A stretch of 57,341 nt of DNA from Caldilineaceae bacterium SB0661_bin_32 (GCA_009841235.1 VXMH01000048.1:1-57341), one strand, 5' to 3'. Shown: positions 1 to 10,059, counted from the stretch's first letter. Numbers and translations are program-made. The notes: generated from the sequence alone by a model not told the origin.

Positions 1-6
1 GGAGGT

Positions 7-120
7 GGAAGGTGCGGTGTGCATGGGGGCGCCAGGGCAGGGACAAGGCCTGCCCCTACCGTAGTTTGAGGGGGGAGGCGGAAGGTGCGGTGTGCATGGG
101 GGCGCCAGGGCAGGGACAAG
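7..120. repeat. 41-nt direct repeat, two copies
   Basis: Two identical 41-nt copies lie at 7-47 and 80-120. Both begin GGAAGGTGCGG and end GGGCAGGGACAAG. The first copy runs on into the palindromic GGCCTGCCC arm, while the second diverges after ACAAG. The 73-nt period suggests a local duplication of a dispersed intergenic element, the second copy having lost its right arm. Confidence 0.85.
34..76. repeat. REP-like palindromic intergenic element, copy A
   Basis: GGGCAGG and CCTGCCC arms flank a 7-nt loop, followed by a TAC and a G-rich run. A closely matching element (GGGCAGG, CACAAGG, CCTGCCC, then TAC and TTGGGGGGA) lies at 43291-43338. Two similar copies in separate intergenic gaps point to a dispersed repetitive extragenic palindrome. 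Any function is unknown. Confidence 0.6.
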
Positions 121-226
121 CCTTCCGCTCTAGCGGGACGGCCTGTCTTGAGGGGCAGGTGAAGGCAGTTCGCGGTGTGGAATTCTCAAATTGGACGCTA
201 GTCGGGCTGGGACCCTGCCGCCCAGC

Positions 227-1114
227 CTAACGTGTATCCAGTCCCTGCCGGTCTGTATGCGCGCGCAGCAGATGACCTTCGAGGCTGGTCACGTATAGAT
301 CGCGCAATTCGCTTCCACCAAACGTACAGTTGGTCGGACTGTCGCAGGGTAAAGGATGTGTTTCCAGCACTCTGCCATTGGGAGCGAAGACGTAAATCAT
401 CCCCCCGGGGCCGCTCGCTCCCGAACCGGCCGTGGCAACAATGTTGCCGTCGCTGTCCAGGCACATGCCATCCACGCCGCGATGGGGATAGAAGTTGTGG
501 AGCACTGCGCAGCGGCCTGCGATTACCCCGTTGCCCTGCGAGTCTTCGTCATGGAGCGGGTAGGCCCGCAGCTCCCGCAGCTGGCCCTCTCCGTGTTTGC
601 TTTGGGCTACGTAGAGCACACTCTCGTCAGGGGAAAGGAGCAGGCCGTTCGGTGCAGTCGTGTCAAAAGTTACACGGACCGGGCTCCAGCTTCCGTCCGC
701 CTGCTTATCCAATCTATAGACGGATTCATGGTCCAACTCCATATCGTCACGAAAATCGCCGTATCGGGGATCCGTGAACCAGATCCTGCCCTTGCTGTCG
801 ATTGCCAGATCATTTGGGCTATTTAAGCGGCGTCCTTCGAATTGCGCACATAGTTCAACTGTTTCTTTGCCTTCCGGATATTGGACCATCCGCCGGCCGC
901 CGCCTTCACAGGCGTTAAGAACACCGTCCTTATCCAACATGAGGCCATTGGCCTCGTTCGTGCCCTCCCGCCAAACGCTGATCTGGCCGCTGTCCGGGTC
1001 GTAGCGCATAATGCGACTGTTTGGGATGTTCGTAAACAGCAGCGAACTGCCATCCCAGACCGGCCCTTCCGTCAAGCCAATGGGTTGCAGCAGCGTTTCA
1101 AACTGCCAGGCCAT
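227..1114 (-). CDS. SMP-30/gluconolactonase/LRE-like family protein
   Basis: This 295-residue protein fits the SMP-30/gluconolactonase beta-propeller family, whose members hydrolyse sugar lactones using one divalent metal. Family signatures seen are LTEGPVWDG near the N-terminus (the Glu is the usual first metal ligand), NGLMLDKDG, the central SPNDLAIDSKGRIWFTDP block (Asn and Asp ligands) and APNGLLLSPDESVLYVA. A late GVDGMCLDSDGNI block supplies the conserved Asp. Length is normal. The ATG start follows AAGGAGG. The gene begins 12 nt after the stop of the TIM-barrel isomerase gene, so the two are probably co-transcribed and could act in one sugar-acid pathway. The actual lactone is unknown. 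Confidence 0.9.
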   Translation of the reverse strand: MAWQFETLLQPIGLTEGPVWDGSSLLFTNIPNSRIMRYDPDSGQISVWREGTNEANGLMLDKDGVLNACEGGGRRMVQYPEGKETVELCAQFEGRRLNSPNDLAIDSKGRIWFTDPRYGDFRDDMELDHESVYRLDKQADGSWSPVRVTFDTTAPNGLLLSPDESVLYVAQSKHGEGQLRELRAYPLHDEDSQGNGVIAGRCAVLHNFYPHRGVDGMCLDSDGNIVATAGSGASGPGGMIYVFAPNGRVLETHPLPCDSPTNCTFGGSELRDLYVTSLEGHLLRAHTDRQGLDTR

Positions 1115-1126
1115 CAGTTCCTCCTT

Positions 1127-1918
1127 CTAATACTCGTGCAGGTAGCCGGACCCGCAGTCGATTGCAATCTGCCGGCTTCGCTCAAGTGCATTGTAGGGGT
1201 CATCCAGCTGAGGGCTGAGCTCGAGACTGACTGCGCCTGCGTAACCGATATCCTGCAAGGCCCTGAAGGTTTCACGAAGCGCGTCGGCGGTCAGGACGCC
1301 GTCGAGGAGCGCCCAGTGCAGGTCGCCATGTCCATCATTGTCGTCGAGATGGACATAGTCAAGTTTTTCGCCCGCCGCATTGATCACTTCAGCCGGGTCT
1401 TCCCCGCTGATCTGCACATGGCCAATATCGAAGAGGAGCCCCAGGTTTGGATGGGAAATTGCGTTGATGAAGTCCAGCGCGTCTGCGGCAGTGGGGAGTG
1501 CGGTACCAGGGAAGTGCTCGATACAAAGCCTGACTTCATGTGCCGCAGCCTTGTCGGCGGCCTCCGCAAGGGAATCTGCATAACAGTTCAATGTCGTTGG
1601 GCTGTCGTCCTCGCCCGGCACCAGGTAGGCAACGCTTCCTCCCAACGCCGCGCACTGCCTCACGACTTCCTCAACGTGTGCCACGGCTCTTTGGCGTGCT
1701 CCAGCATTCGAACTTTCGAGCGCGGCGCCCTCGGGCACTCCGTAGGAAGCTGCTACTGAAGAGACGCTCAGAGGCGGAGAATCCTTCAGGGCCTGCAGAT
1801 CCTCGGGATCCAGAAAGTCAGGCCTGATATCGATTCTCTTGAATCCCAGGGAGCGCATGTCAGAGAGGAGTTCATCTTGGGGAGCGGTCAATGCCCACAC
1901 ACAACAGGACAAATACAT
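1127..1918 (-). CDS. Sugar phosphate isomerase/epimerase-like TIM barrel
   Basis: A 263-residue protein of the xylose-isomerase-like TIM-barrel (AP endonuclease 2) superfamily. Members isomerise or epimerise keto-sugars, or act as dehydratases, using a divalent metal. Probable metal ligands are E134 (CIEHFPG), D164 (FDIGHV), H190 (YVHLDDNDGHGD) and E233 (SLELSP). The frame is open further upstream, but that part is Arg/Ser-rich and overlaps the preceding gene. The ATG at 1918 gives MYLSCCVWAL, a natural first strand, so it was chosen. It sits between the unknown 474-residue gene (19 nt upstream) and the lactonase, suggesting a three-gene operon. The substrate cannot be told from sequence. Confidence 0.85.
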   Translation of the reverse strand: MYLSCCVWALTAPQDELLSDMRSLGFKRIDIRPDFLDPEDLQALKDSPPLSVSSVAASYGVPEGAALESSNAGARQRAVAHVEEVVRQCAALGGSVAYLVPGEDDSPTTLNCYADSLAEAADKAAAHEVRLCIEHFPGTALPTAADALDFINAISHPNLGLLFDIGHVQISGEDPAEVINAAGEKLDYVHLDDNDGHGDLHWALLDGVLTADALRETFRALQDIGYAGAVSLELSPQLDDPYNALERSRQIAIDCGSGYLHEY

Positions 1919-1919
1919 A

Positions 1920-1949
1920 GGTCTAGTACTCCGGGGTCTAGTACTCCGG
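1920..1949. repeat. 15-bp tandem duplication across a stop codon
   Basis: GGTCTAGTACTCCGG occurs twice in tandem (1920-1934 and 1935-1949). Read on the minus strand each copy encodes Pro-Glu-Tyr-stop, so the duplication repeats the C-terminal codons and stop of the upstream 474-residue protein. It also lies just before the start of the isomerase gene. It looks like a slippage event tolerated in the gap. Confidence 0.9.
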
Positions 1950-3362
1950 CTGCGTCGCACCTTCCGGAAGCAACTCTTCGGCCTCGCCGCCTCCGCTCGC
2001 CAGCAATGACTGCAGCTCAATCAATTCGTTGCAGTGCAGATAGCGATGAAGCTTGTGGCTATGGCGCCTACTCCACTCCTCAATGGCCGGCGTCATCTGA
2101 GCGATCGTTGAGAAGTCTGCGGGGAACCGCAGAGGATCGCCGCCCAGCCAGCGCCCGTGCCGGCCCGAGAGGGTGGTATTCCAGATCTTGGCAGGAATCA
2201 CGTCCGGAGTGAGGTTTCCCGTAGGCCAAGCCTGAAAGAGAACGGGAATCCGAGGTGGAAAGTCAGGCAGAATCCCTTGCAAGAGGTGATGACTGCGGGT
2301 GCAGGTAGAAGGCATCCAAAAAGGGATTACAGGACTTCGGAGTCCGATCACGGGATTCATCTGCGGCCCACTCTCGATCAATACCGCCCCGGGCTGGATC
2401 CGCAGCAAATAGTAGAGCCATTGCCAGGCATAGAATGCCATCCGACTTATCTCATCAACGGAGGAGAAGGAAAGCGTGTAAGCCGGAAAGCCTTCATCGC
2501 CGGCGTAATCGCGCACTGAGGTGGCGAAACCTGAGATCGAGCCCCACTGGGCTTCAGGCTGATATGTCCAGTGGCGAGACAGGCGCCATCCACTGCGCTG
2601 CACGCCTCCTTCTTCGTGGAGCCAGTCATCCAGCCAAGGGGTGCCCCGAATGAACTCCTGATCCGTAAACCCTCCGTATCCTCCAATCTGCAATCTGTGT
2701 CGCGCGCCGACTTCGTACTGGCTCCATCGGGATGTACAGTTCAGAAGAAGCAGGGAGCCGCCGGGCATAAGGCGCTCTCGTATAAACCTCTTATACTGGT
2801 CGGGAAGCGTTGCCAGCTTGAGGTAGATGCTGACACTCCTTTTGATCTGCTGCCGGGCATGGATGGGGTCGAAGACAGTTACTGCCAGCAGGTCCGGATT
2901 GTGGTTCAGAATTGGGGTGAGCAGGTCGACGCTGCGCTGCTGATAGCCGGCAATGTCGTCCGGCTTGCCTCGAGAGGAAAAGGCGATGGGAAAGCTGTCG
3001 GCCAGCAGAGGGGCGCCCAAGGAGGCGCACAGGTGGGCGGTAGCCCCTGAAGGGACTCCAATGACGATGGTATCGAAGCGCCTTTCCGGGTCCAGATTCT
3101 CGTACCGGCCTACGTTCCAGTGGGCAAGATCTGCCGTCGTCAGGTTAAAGGAAAGCGAACGATTGTGGGGGCGATTCTCGGTAGCCCAGACGGCCAGACC
3201 GGCTCCCCAACTGCGGGGAAGAAGGGAGCTCAGGCGCAGAAGAGAGAGTTGACGTCCCAGCCTGGCGTTGGCCGCCGGATAGTGAAATCTGTTTTCCAGG
3301 GCCGCGGCCACAGCCGCCACTGCTCCTGTGGCAATGTCGAAACCGACCGGGTTGTAGTTCAC
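1938..3362 (-). CDS. Uncharacterised 474-residue protein
   Basis: I do not recognise this family. The frame is long, well used and ends next to a probable operon partner, so the gene looks real. It has no signal peptide or clear membrane segment. It is rich in Trp and aromatic residues, with an alpha/beta-like centre (RFDTIVIGVPSGATAHL near 99-115; PGGSLLLLNC near 200-209) that faintly recalls a Rossmann-type sheet, but no glycine-rich cofactor motif is visible. The C-terminal tail is Glu/Gly-rich. The likely start is GTG at 3362, with a weak ribosome binding site; a later start is possible. A good sigma-70 promoter lies about 110 nt upstream. Context suggests a role beside the sugar isomerase and lactonase, which is inference only. 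Confidence 0.7.
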   Translation of the reverse strand: MNYNPVGFDIATGAVAAVAAALENRFHYPAANARLGRQLSLLRLSSLLPRSWGAGLAVWATENRPHNRSLSFNLTTADLAHWNVGRYENLDPERRFDTIVIGVPSGATAHLCASLGAPLLADSFPIAFSSRGKPDDIAGYQQRSVDLLTPILNHNPDLLAVTVFDPIHARQQIKRSVSIYLKLATLPDQYKRFIRERLMPGGSLLLLNCTSRWSQYEVGARHRLQIGGYGGFTDQEFIRGTPWLDDWLHEEGGVQRSGWRLSRHWTYQPEAQWGSISGFATSVRDYAGDEGFPAYTLSFSSVDEISRMAFYAWQWLYYLLRIQPGAVLIESGPQMNPVIGLRSPVIPFWMPSTCTRSHHLLQGILPDFPPRIPVLFQAWPTGNLTPDVIPAKIWNTTLSGRHGRWLGGDPLRFPADFSTIAQMTPAIEEWSRRHSHKLHRYLHCNELIELQSLLASGGGEAEELLPEGATQPEY

Positions 3363-3480
3363 TGGACAGCTGATTCCGTTTGCCTTGCTTCGTCGATTTT
3401 GCGCACGCTGCGATCTTCGCCGCGACCGAACCTTCCCGCCAAAGTTGGCGGGCTTGAATCAGCCGGCGGATTTGACCAAC

Positions 3481-3509
3481 AGTATAGCCGACGTGACAAG
3501 GCATCGCAA
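3481..3509 (-). promoter_or_regulatory. Sigma-70-like promoter for the 474-residue gene
   Basis: On the minus strand, TTGCGA is followed after 17 nt by TATACT. Transcription would begin near 3474 and give a leader of about 110 nt before the GTG start. The 3363-3691 gap is the divergent promoter region shared with gltX. Confidence 0.55.
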
Positions 3510-3623
3510 TTCCGATTTATAGTCAACTCTGCAGGTCGCCAATGGCGCCCAAGAGAGGATTCTTGGGGGTTGTGGAAATTACCCGACGGCTCTTCGCCTC
3601 CGGAAACGTTGACGCTTACATTT

Positions 3624-3632
3624 TGATATGAT
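3624..3632 (+). promoter_or_regulatory. Extended -10 promoter for gltX
   Basis: TGATATGAT matches an extended -10 (TGn followed by TATGAT). A TTGACG nearby is too close to serve as its -35, so the extended -10 probably carries recognition. It lies about 60 nt before the gltX start. Confidence 0.4.
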
Positions 3633-3691
3633 AGGCTAGCGGGCGCGCTTGACGGAAGTTCACTTTGGCGCACCCTTATCGAGGCGGGATT

Positions 3692-5224
3692 ATGACCAAC
3701 AACAGGGAAGGCCCAGCCCGGGTCCGATTTGCGCCCAGCCCAACGGGTCATTTGCATTTGGGCGGGCTGAGAACCGCTCTTTTTGACTGGTTATGGGCGC
3801 GCAAGACGAACGGTCAGTTCATCTTGCGGATAGAGGATACAGATCGCAGGCGATTTGATCCTGACAGCCTGGAAAGCTTGAAGAAAGGCTTGCGATGGCT
3901 GGGACTGGACTGGGACGAAGGCCCGGACATCGGAGGGCCCTTTGCGCCTTACGTGCAGTCAGAAAGGCGAAAGATATATCAGGAAAAGGCTCAAGAACTG
4001 GTCGAACGAGGCCGCGCCTATCGGTGCTATTGCACGGCTGAACGTCTTGCAACGATGAGAGAAGAGCAGAGGCGCGCAGGGAAAGGAACGGGCTACGACA
4101 GACGTTGCCGGGCGTTGTCAGATGACGAGAGGAGGCGGTACGAAGCAGAGGGAAAGCCGTCGGTCATTCGCTTCGCCGTGCCGTTGGAGGGCGTCACCGT
4201 TTTCAATGACCTCTTGCGCGGCGACATAGAGGTCGAGAATCGACAGTTGCAGGATGAAGTACTGCTCAAGGCGGACGGGCTTCCTACCTATCACCTGGCC
4301 GCCATGGTAGATGATAACTTGATGGAGATTACACATGTCCTGCGGGGGGAAGAGTGGCTGGCGACAGCCCCGATACACAAGTTAATCGTCGATGCATTTG
4401 GCTGGGATATGCCGGTATTGGTTCACTTGCCTGTAATCCTGGATCCCAGCGGCAAAGGCAAGATGAGTAAACGCAAGAAGATGGTGGCAGGGAAGGAGTT
4501 CCTGGCGCTGGTGCACGAGTTTCAGGATTCGGGCTATCTACCTGATGCGATGTTCAATTTCCTGACGAACGTCGGCTGGAACTTTGATCCTGACCAGGAG
4601 GTCTTCAGTCGCGAAGAGGCGATCGAACGGTTCAGCCTGGATGAGATCAATCCATCAGCGGCGGCGCTTCCCTATGAGAAGCTGGACTGGCTTAACGGAC
4701 TCTACCTGCGTGCGTTGACACCTTCTGCACTCAAGTCGGCACTGTTGCCATTTCTGAGCCAGCAACTTGGGCTATCCGAAACCGAGCTGAAATCAGATCG
4801 CAGATTGGACGTTCTGATACCGGTGGTTCAAGAACGAATCAAACGCCTTGACGAGGCCGTCAGCTGGATCGATTGGGCCTTTCTGAAGTCTGACGAGATA
4901 TCATATTCTGATCCAAAGCTGCTGATTGGCCGCAAGCTGGACGCCCGCCAAAGTGTTGAAATGTTGCGCGCCGCCGCCAATGTTTTGCAGGGGGTCGAAC
5001 CGTTCTGCGCTGAAGCCATTCATGCTGCGTTTCGAGAAAGGGCTGAGGCGTTGGGGGTTAAGGCGGGCAGTTTCTTCGGGCCGGTTCGGGGAGCGATCAG
5101 TGGAAAGAAGGTTTCACCACCACTGTTCGAGAGCATTGAGGCAGTTGGCCGCGAGGAAACTTTGCAGCGGATCGGGCTTGCGGTCGCATTTTTGGAGGAG
5201 CATAGCGCATTGGAGGGGGGATAA
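3692..5224 (+). CDS. gltX: Glutamyl-tRNA synthetase
   Basis: A 510-residue class I aminoacyl-tRNA synthetase that charges tRNA-Glu in the cytoplasm. The catalytic signatures are both present: the HIGH-like HLHLGG at residues 20-25, preceded by RFAPSPTG, and KMSKR at 257-261. Cys residues in RCYC and RRCR (about residues 110-145) sit where many bacterial GluRS bind zinc. The C-terminal helical anticodon-binding part follows, so the length is complete. The ATG at 3692 was chosen because MTNNREGPARVRFAPSP is a normal start and GAGGCGGGA precedes it; an in-frame start nine codons upstream is less likely. A tRNA-Gln gene lies 132 nt downstream, which raises the possibility that this enzyme also mischarges tRNA-Gln. 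Confidence 0.97.
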   Translation: MTNNREGPARVRFAPSPTGHLHLGGLRTALFDWLWARKTNGQFILRIEDTDRRRFDPDSLESLKKGLRWLGLDWDEGPDIGGPFAPYVQSERRKIYQEKAQELVERGRAYRCYCTAERLATMREEQRRAGKGTGYDRRCRALSDDERRRYEAEGKPSVIRFAVPLEGVTVFNDLLRGDIEVENRQLQDEVLLKADGLPTYHLAAMVDDNLMEITHVLRGEEWLATAPIHKLIVDAFGWDMPVLVHLPVILDPSGKGKMSKRKKMVAGKEFLALVHEFQDSGYLPDAMFNFLTNVGWNFDPDQEVFSREEAIERFSLDEINPSAAALPYEKLDWLNGLYLRALTPSALKSALLPFLSQQLGLSETELKSDRRLDVLIPVVQERIKRLDEAVSWIDWAFLKSDEISYSDPKLLIGRKLDARQSVEMLRAAANVLQGVEPFCAEAIHAAFRERAEALGVKAGSFFGPVRGAISGKKVSPPLFESIEAVGREETLQRIGLAVAFLEEHSALEGG

Positions 5225-5231
5225 CCGTACC

Positions 5232-5275
5232 TGCAAGGGCCGGCCGACGGCTGAATGTCAGTTGGCCGGCCTCCT
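5232..5275 (+). terminator. Hairpin after gltX
   Basis: GCCGGCC (5239-5245) pairs with GGCCGGC (5264-5270), extended outward by AAGG and CCTT. The run after it (CTCCTTGTC) is only weakly T-rich, so termination may be partial. Confidence 0.4.
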
Positions 5276-5305
5276 TGTCAAATGGAACTCGAACGGGCAA
5301 TGGAT

Positions 5306-5335
5306 TTGGTTCGTCACCTGCGAATGTGTTAGTAT
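5306..5335 (+). promoter_or_regulatory. Promoter for tRNA-Gln
   Basis: TTGGTT and TAGTAT are separated by 18 nt, placing initiation near 5342, about 15 nt before the mature tRNA. This would let the tRNA be transcribed independently of gltX. Confidence 0.5.
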
Positions 5336-5356
5336 TTGGTGGATGTACTCGCCCGT

Positions 5357-5428
5357 TGGGGGATAGTTTAATCGGCAAAACGCCTGACTCTGGATCAGGT
5401 AATCGGGGTTCAAATCCCTGTCCCCCAG
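5357..5428 (+). tRNA. tRNA-Gln (anticodon CUG)
   Basis: The cloverleaf folds fully in 72 nt. The acceptor TGGGGGA pairs with TCCCCCA, the anticodon loop is CTCTGGA giving CUG, and the T arm carries the GTTCAAATC loop region. The U1-A72 start of the acceptor and a G discriminator are typical of bacterial tRNA-Gln. CCA is not encoded. It lies directly downstream of gltX. Confidence 0.96.
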
Positions 5429-5486
5429 CTCCCATCTTGCGTGTCTGAAAGGCCTATATTTTCGGGCAGCAACAGTTGCAATCAGA

Positions 5487-5520
5487 CGCCGCTTTCCTGG
5501 CACGGGAAAGCGGCGTTTTT
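5487..5520 (+). terminator. Strong intrinsic terminator after tRNA-Gln
   Basis: An 11-bp perfect stem (CGCCGCTTTCC with GGAAAGCGGCG) around a 7-nt loop is followed by TTTTT. It ends the plus-strand gltX/tRNA-Gln unit before the convergent HMG-CoA reductase gene. Confidence 0.92.
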
Positions 5521-5538
5521 CTTGTTATTCGGTCGGCC

Positions 5539-7086
5539 CTAGCGGTTGCGCCCGTACTCCTCGTGGCTGCTGACCCAATCCAGTGAACTGATCGCGGCGG
5601 CCAGCGAGAGCTCTCCCGCCAGGACGGTCCCTGCCACAATTTCGGCGAATTTCCTCACCTTGCCTTTGCCGCTGCAGCCGAGCAGTTCAAGGCACTCTCG
5701 CTGCGTGGCCAACGCTGTCCCACCGCCATAGGTGGCGACGATGAGCGAAGGAATGGTGATGGAGATATAGAGATCCTTATCGTCCGTCAGCTCGACGTAG
5801 ATCAGGCCGGCCGAGGATTCCGATACATTGGCCACATCCTGGCCGGTGGCAATGAAAATGGCGGTAATCGCGTTGGCCGAGTGAAGTCCGTTGTTGTTGA
5901 CGCCTGCCAGAATCGAACCGATATTGGCGACGCCGTAGTGGTAGAAGAGCTGCTCTGGCTGTACGCGCATGTTTTGGATCAGCACGTCGCGGGGAATGGT
6001 CGCTTCAGCCGTAACGCGCTTGCCTCGCGTGCGCATGATATTGACCTGAGAGGCCTTTTTGTCGGTAGCGAAATTCGATTCCAGATAGAAGCGCTTTATC
6101 TCCTGGCCGTCGTAGTGGTCCAGAATCCAGGAGCAGGCGGCGAAGGTTGCCCGCCCCACCATGTTCTGACCGCCGGCGTCTCCGGTCTGGTAGTTGAAGC
6201 GTAGAAATGCGAATTTATTGGACTGGTAAGGATCGATGTTGTCCAGCCTGGCCACGCTGGAAGTGGCTTCCGCCTCTTCCCTGATCGGGTTCATGTTTCT
6301 TTCCACCCAATCGATAAAGTCCCGGGCGCCGCGGGCATCCTCAAAGACAAAAACGGGCGCCCTCTGCATCGCGTCGGCCACGACCGTGCATTTCACTCCC
6401 CCGGACTGGTTGAGAAGCTTCATGCCGCGGTTGTAGGAGGCCACGAGCGTTCCTTCAGTTGTCGCCAGGGGAATCAGGAAGTCGCCCTTGGCATGTTCTC
6501 CGCAGACCGTCAAAGGTCCGGCGAAGCCAATAGGCACCTGCGCCACGCCGGTAAAGTTCTCAATGTTTCCTTGCGTTTCATGGGGATCAAACGAGTACTG
6601 TGAAATGTGTTCAAGCGAATGGCCGGTGTATTCCTTTACGAATTCCTGGCGCGCCTTGATTATGTCCTGGCCATAGTCGTCATCGCGATCGCGTGGGATT
6701 CTCGGCGCGTCGACCTTCTCCGAGATGGCGTCGTCGACCGTGAATTGGATCCGGCCAAATGGTGACGTCTGCACTCCGATCCGGATCTCATGGCGCCCAG
6801 ATTCGAGAGGCGGGATCTGCGCTGTGATGAACACCTCTTTGCGCAGGGGAAACTCCACTGGCGCGCCGCTGTTGACCTGATCGGGTGAGACAACCTGCCC
6901 TTCGCCAAAGTCCAGGGAGAGGTCGTCATTGGATATCTCTTTGCCGTTAATGCTGATGCCGTGAAATCCGGTCAGCCTGGCGTCGCTCAGTCGATTCTTG
7001 ATCGAGAACTGCACGCCGCTCTCGGTATTCTCCAGGCTGGCGTACGTGTAGAGACGCTTGAGCAACATTGAAGGAATAAGTGCCAT
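5539..7086 (-). CDS. Class I-like HMG-CoA reductase with N-terminal extension
   Basis: A 515-residue 3-hydroxy-3-methylglutaryl-CoA reductase, the NADPH-dependent enzyme making mevalonate for isoprenoids. The catalytic domain runs from about residue 145 to the end. Motifs are ENFTGVAQVPIGFAGPL (substrate loop), TTEGTLVASYNRG with catalytic E211, TGDAGGQNMV in place of the usual GDAMGMN cofactor loop, TDKK with catalytic Lys at 343-344, GQDVANV with D417, and H508 near the C-terminus (SSHEEYGRNR). Residues 1-130 form a beta-rich, non-membrane extension I cannot assign; eukaryotic class I enzymes carry membrane helices there instead. The ATG follows AAAGGGGG. It lies 143 nt downstream of purD and may be expressed with the purine operon. 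No other mevalonate gene is in view. Confidence 0.93.
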   Translation of the reverse strand: MALIPSMLLKRLYTYASLENTESGVQFSIKNRLSDARLTGFHGISINGKEISNDDLSLDFGEGQVVSPDQVNSGAPVEFPLRKEVFITAQIPPLESGRHEIRIGVQTSPFGRIQFTVDDAISEKVDAPRIPRDRDDDYGQDIIKARQEFVKEYTGHSLEHISQYSFDPHETQGNIENFTGVAQVPIGFAGPLTVCGEHAKGDFLIPLATTEGTLVASYNRGMKLLNQSGGVKCTVVADAMQRAPVFVFEDARGARDFIDWVERNMNPIREEAEATSSVARLDNIDPYQSNKFAFLRFNYQTGDAGGQNMVGRATFAACSWILDHYDGQEIKRFYLESNFATDKKASQVNIMRTRGKRVTAEATIPRDVLIQNMRVQPEQLFYHYGVANIGSILAGVNNNGLHSANAITAIFIATGQDVANVSESSAGLIYVELTDDKDLYISITIPSLIVATYGGGTALATQRECLELLGCSGKGKVRKFAEIVAGTVLAGELSLAAAISSLDWVSSHEEYGRNR

Positions 7087-7229
7087 GGGGCCCCCTTTGG
7101 TGCTATTGAACTGGAAATAGAGGAAACTACAGTGAGCGCGAGATCTGTTACGGAACAGGGGCCTAAAACCGGTCTCGAATGTCGTACGCCAACGGGCCGT
7201 GCATCATACCTGGACAGGCTTTCCAGCGA

Positions 7230-8534
7230 TTAGGCGACGCGGGTTCCAATGTCGGAGCGCCATACAGCGCCTTCAAAGTGGATCTGTTCAACAGCCCCGT
7301 AGGCGCTATGGACGGCGGTCTTGAAGTCCTCTCCGGTTGCGGTGACGGAGAGTACCCGCCCGCCGTCGGTCAGGACAGTCTCTTCGCGATCCCCTACGGA
7401 AGGGATATGGGCGTCTTCCAACCTGGTCCCGGCGTGAAATACAAGAGCACCGCCACTGGCGGTCAATCCATCAGGAAGGCCTGTTATGGGCTTTCCGGTC
7501 TCGTAACTGTCCGGATAGCCATCTGAAGCCATAACTACGGTCACGGCCGACTCCGAAGACCAGACGGGCTCATGCCCGGCCAGACTGCCGTTCGCACAGG
7601 CCAGCATAAGTTCCACGAGGTCGCTCTGAAGTAAAGGTAAGATGACCTGGGCCTCAGGATCACCGAAGCGACAGTTGAACTCCAAGACCATGGGACCGCG
7701 GTCGGTCAGCATCAACCCTGCGTAAAGGACGCCCTGGTAAGGAGCGCCTTCAGAAGCCATTCCGGCCAGTGTTGGACGAAGAACCTGATGTTCGACGGTG
7801 TCCAGAATCTCACCGGTTGCCAGTGGGGACGGCGCAAAAGCTCCCATCCCACCTGTATTTGGCCCTCGGTCCGCGTCAAGCAAGCGCTTGTGATCCTGTG
7901 CGGCAGGGGCCAGCCGAAGGTTTTCGCCATCGCAAAAGGCCAGCACGGACAGTTCGGGGCCCTGCAGTCGCTCTTCCACCAGGACGGTTGTGCCTGCGTC
8001 GCCAAAGCGTCGATCCACCATCATCGCCCGCAGCTGCTCTACAGCCTCATCTTGACTTGTGGGTAGAAGAACGCCTTTGCCGGCTGCCAGTCCACTGGCT
8101 TTGAGGACGGGCAAGTCGTCCAGCCCATGGACGAAGTCGGCTGCGTCTTCGAATTCTGAAAAGATACGGGCCCAGCCGGTGGGAATCCCATGCCGGTTCA
8201 AGAACGCCTTCGAGTAGGCCTTGGAGCCTTCCAGCTGGGCGGCGGCTTTACCCGGGCCGAAGATCGTCAGTCCGCCGGCGGCGAATTCGTCGACGACTCC
8301 AGATACTAACGGCAGTTCCGGTCCCACGACTGTCAGCTCGACCTGATTGTCGAGAGCAAAAAGCCGTAACGTCTGCAAGTCTTCTACGGAGATAGGGACA
8401 TTCGTACAGCCGGGAATTCCGGCTGTGCCCCCGTTCCCCGGAGCCGCGTAAATCCGGCCGACGTATCGGGAGTCCGCCAACTTCCAAGCCAGTGCATGCT
8501 CTCTTGCGCCAGAACCTACCAACAGAATGTTCAT
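7230..8534 (-). CDS. purD: Phosphoribosylamine-glycine ligase
   Basis: GAR synthetase of 434 residues, an ATP-grasp enzyme joining glycine to 5-phosphoribosylamine in the second step of purine synthesis. The N-terminal [19 protein letters not shown] is the family signature. The ATP-grasp core follows ([11 protein letters not shown], then [20 protein letters not shown]), and the PurD signature [10 protein letters not shown] sits near residue 285. Length is standard. It is the last purine gene of the minus-strand operon, starting 100 nt after purF. Its ribosome binding site is weak. Confidence 0.97.
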   Translation of the reverse strand: MNILLVGSGAREHALAWKLADSRYVGRIYAAPGNGGTAGIPGCTNVPISVEDLQTLRLFALDNQVELTVVGPELPLVSGVVDEFAAGGLTIFGPGKAAAQLEGSKAYSKAFLNRHGIPTGWARIFSEFEDAADFVHGLDDLPVLKASGLAAGKGVLLPTSQDEAVEQLRAMMVDRRFGDAGTTVLVEERLQGPELSVLAFCDGENLRLAPAAQDHKRLLDADRGPNTGGMGAFAPSPLATGEILDTVEHQVLRPTLAGMASEGAPYQGVLYAGLMLTDRGPMVLEFNCRFGDPEAQVILPLLQSDLVELMLACANGSLAGHEPVWSSESAVTVVMASDGYPDSYETGKPITGLPDGLTASGGALVFHAGTRLEDAHIPSVGDREETVLTDGGRVLSVTATGEDFKTAVHSAYGAVEQIHFEGAVWRSDIGTRVA

Positions 8535-8634
8535 GCAGCCGTTATGGGATGATGGATCGTGGGGAGTGGAGACTCATCTGCATGGAGATAAGTTTTCTGT
8601 TCACAAACCATTCTGTGAAGAAGCGCCAAATCAG

Positions 8635-10059
<1,425 letters not shown>

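Larger units (their letters stand above)
1..226. other. Non-coding window edge with repeats
   Basis: No convincing gene is seen here. The stretch holds a 41-nt direct repeat and a palindromic element, both listed separately, and lies downstream of the SMP-30 gene stop. It is purine-rich on the plus strand. Short open frames across it lack ribosome binding sites and recognisable products. Confidence 0.6.
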
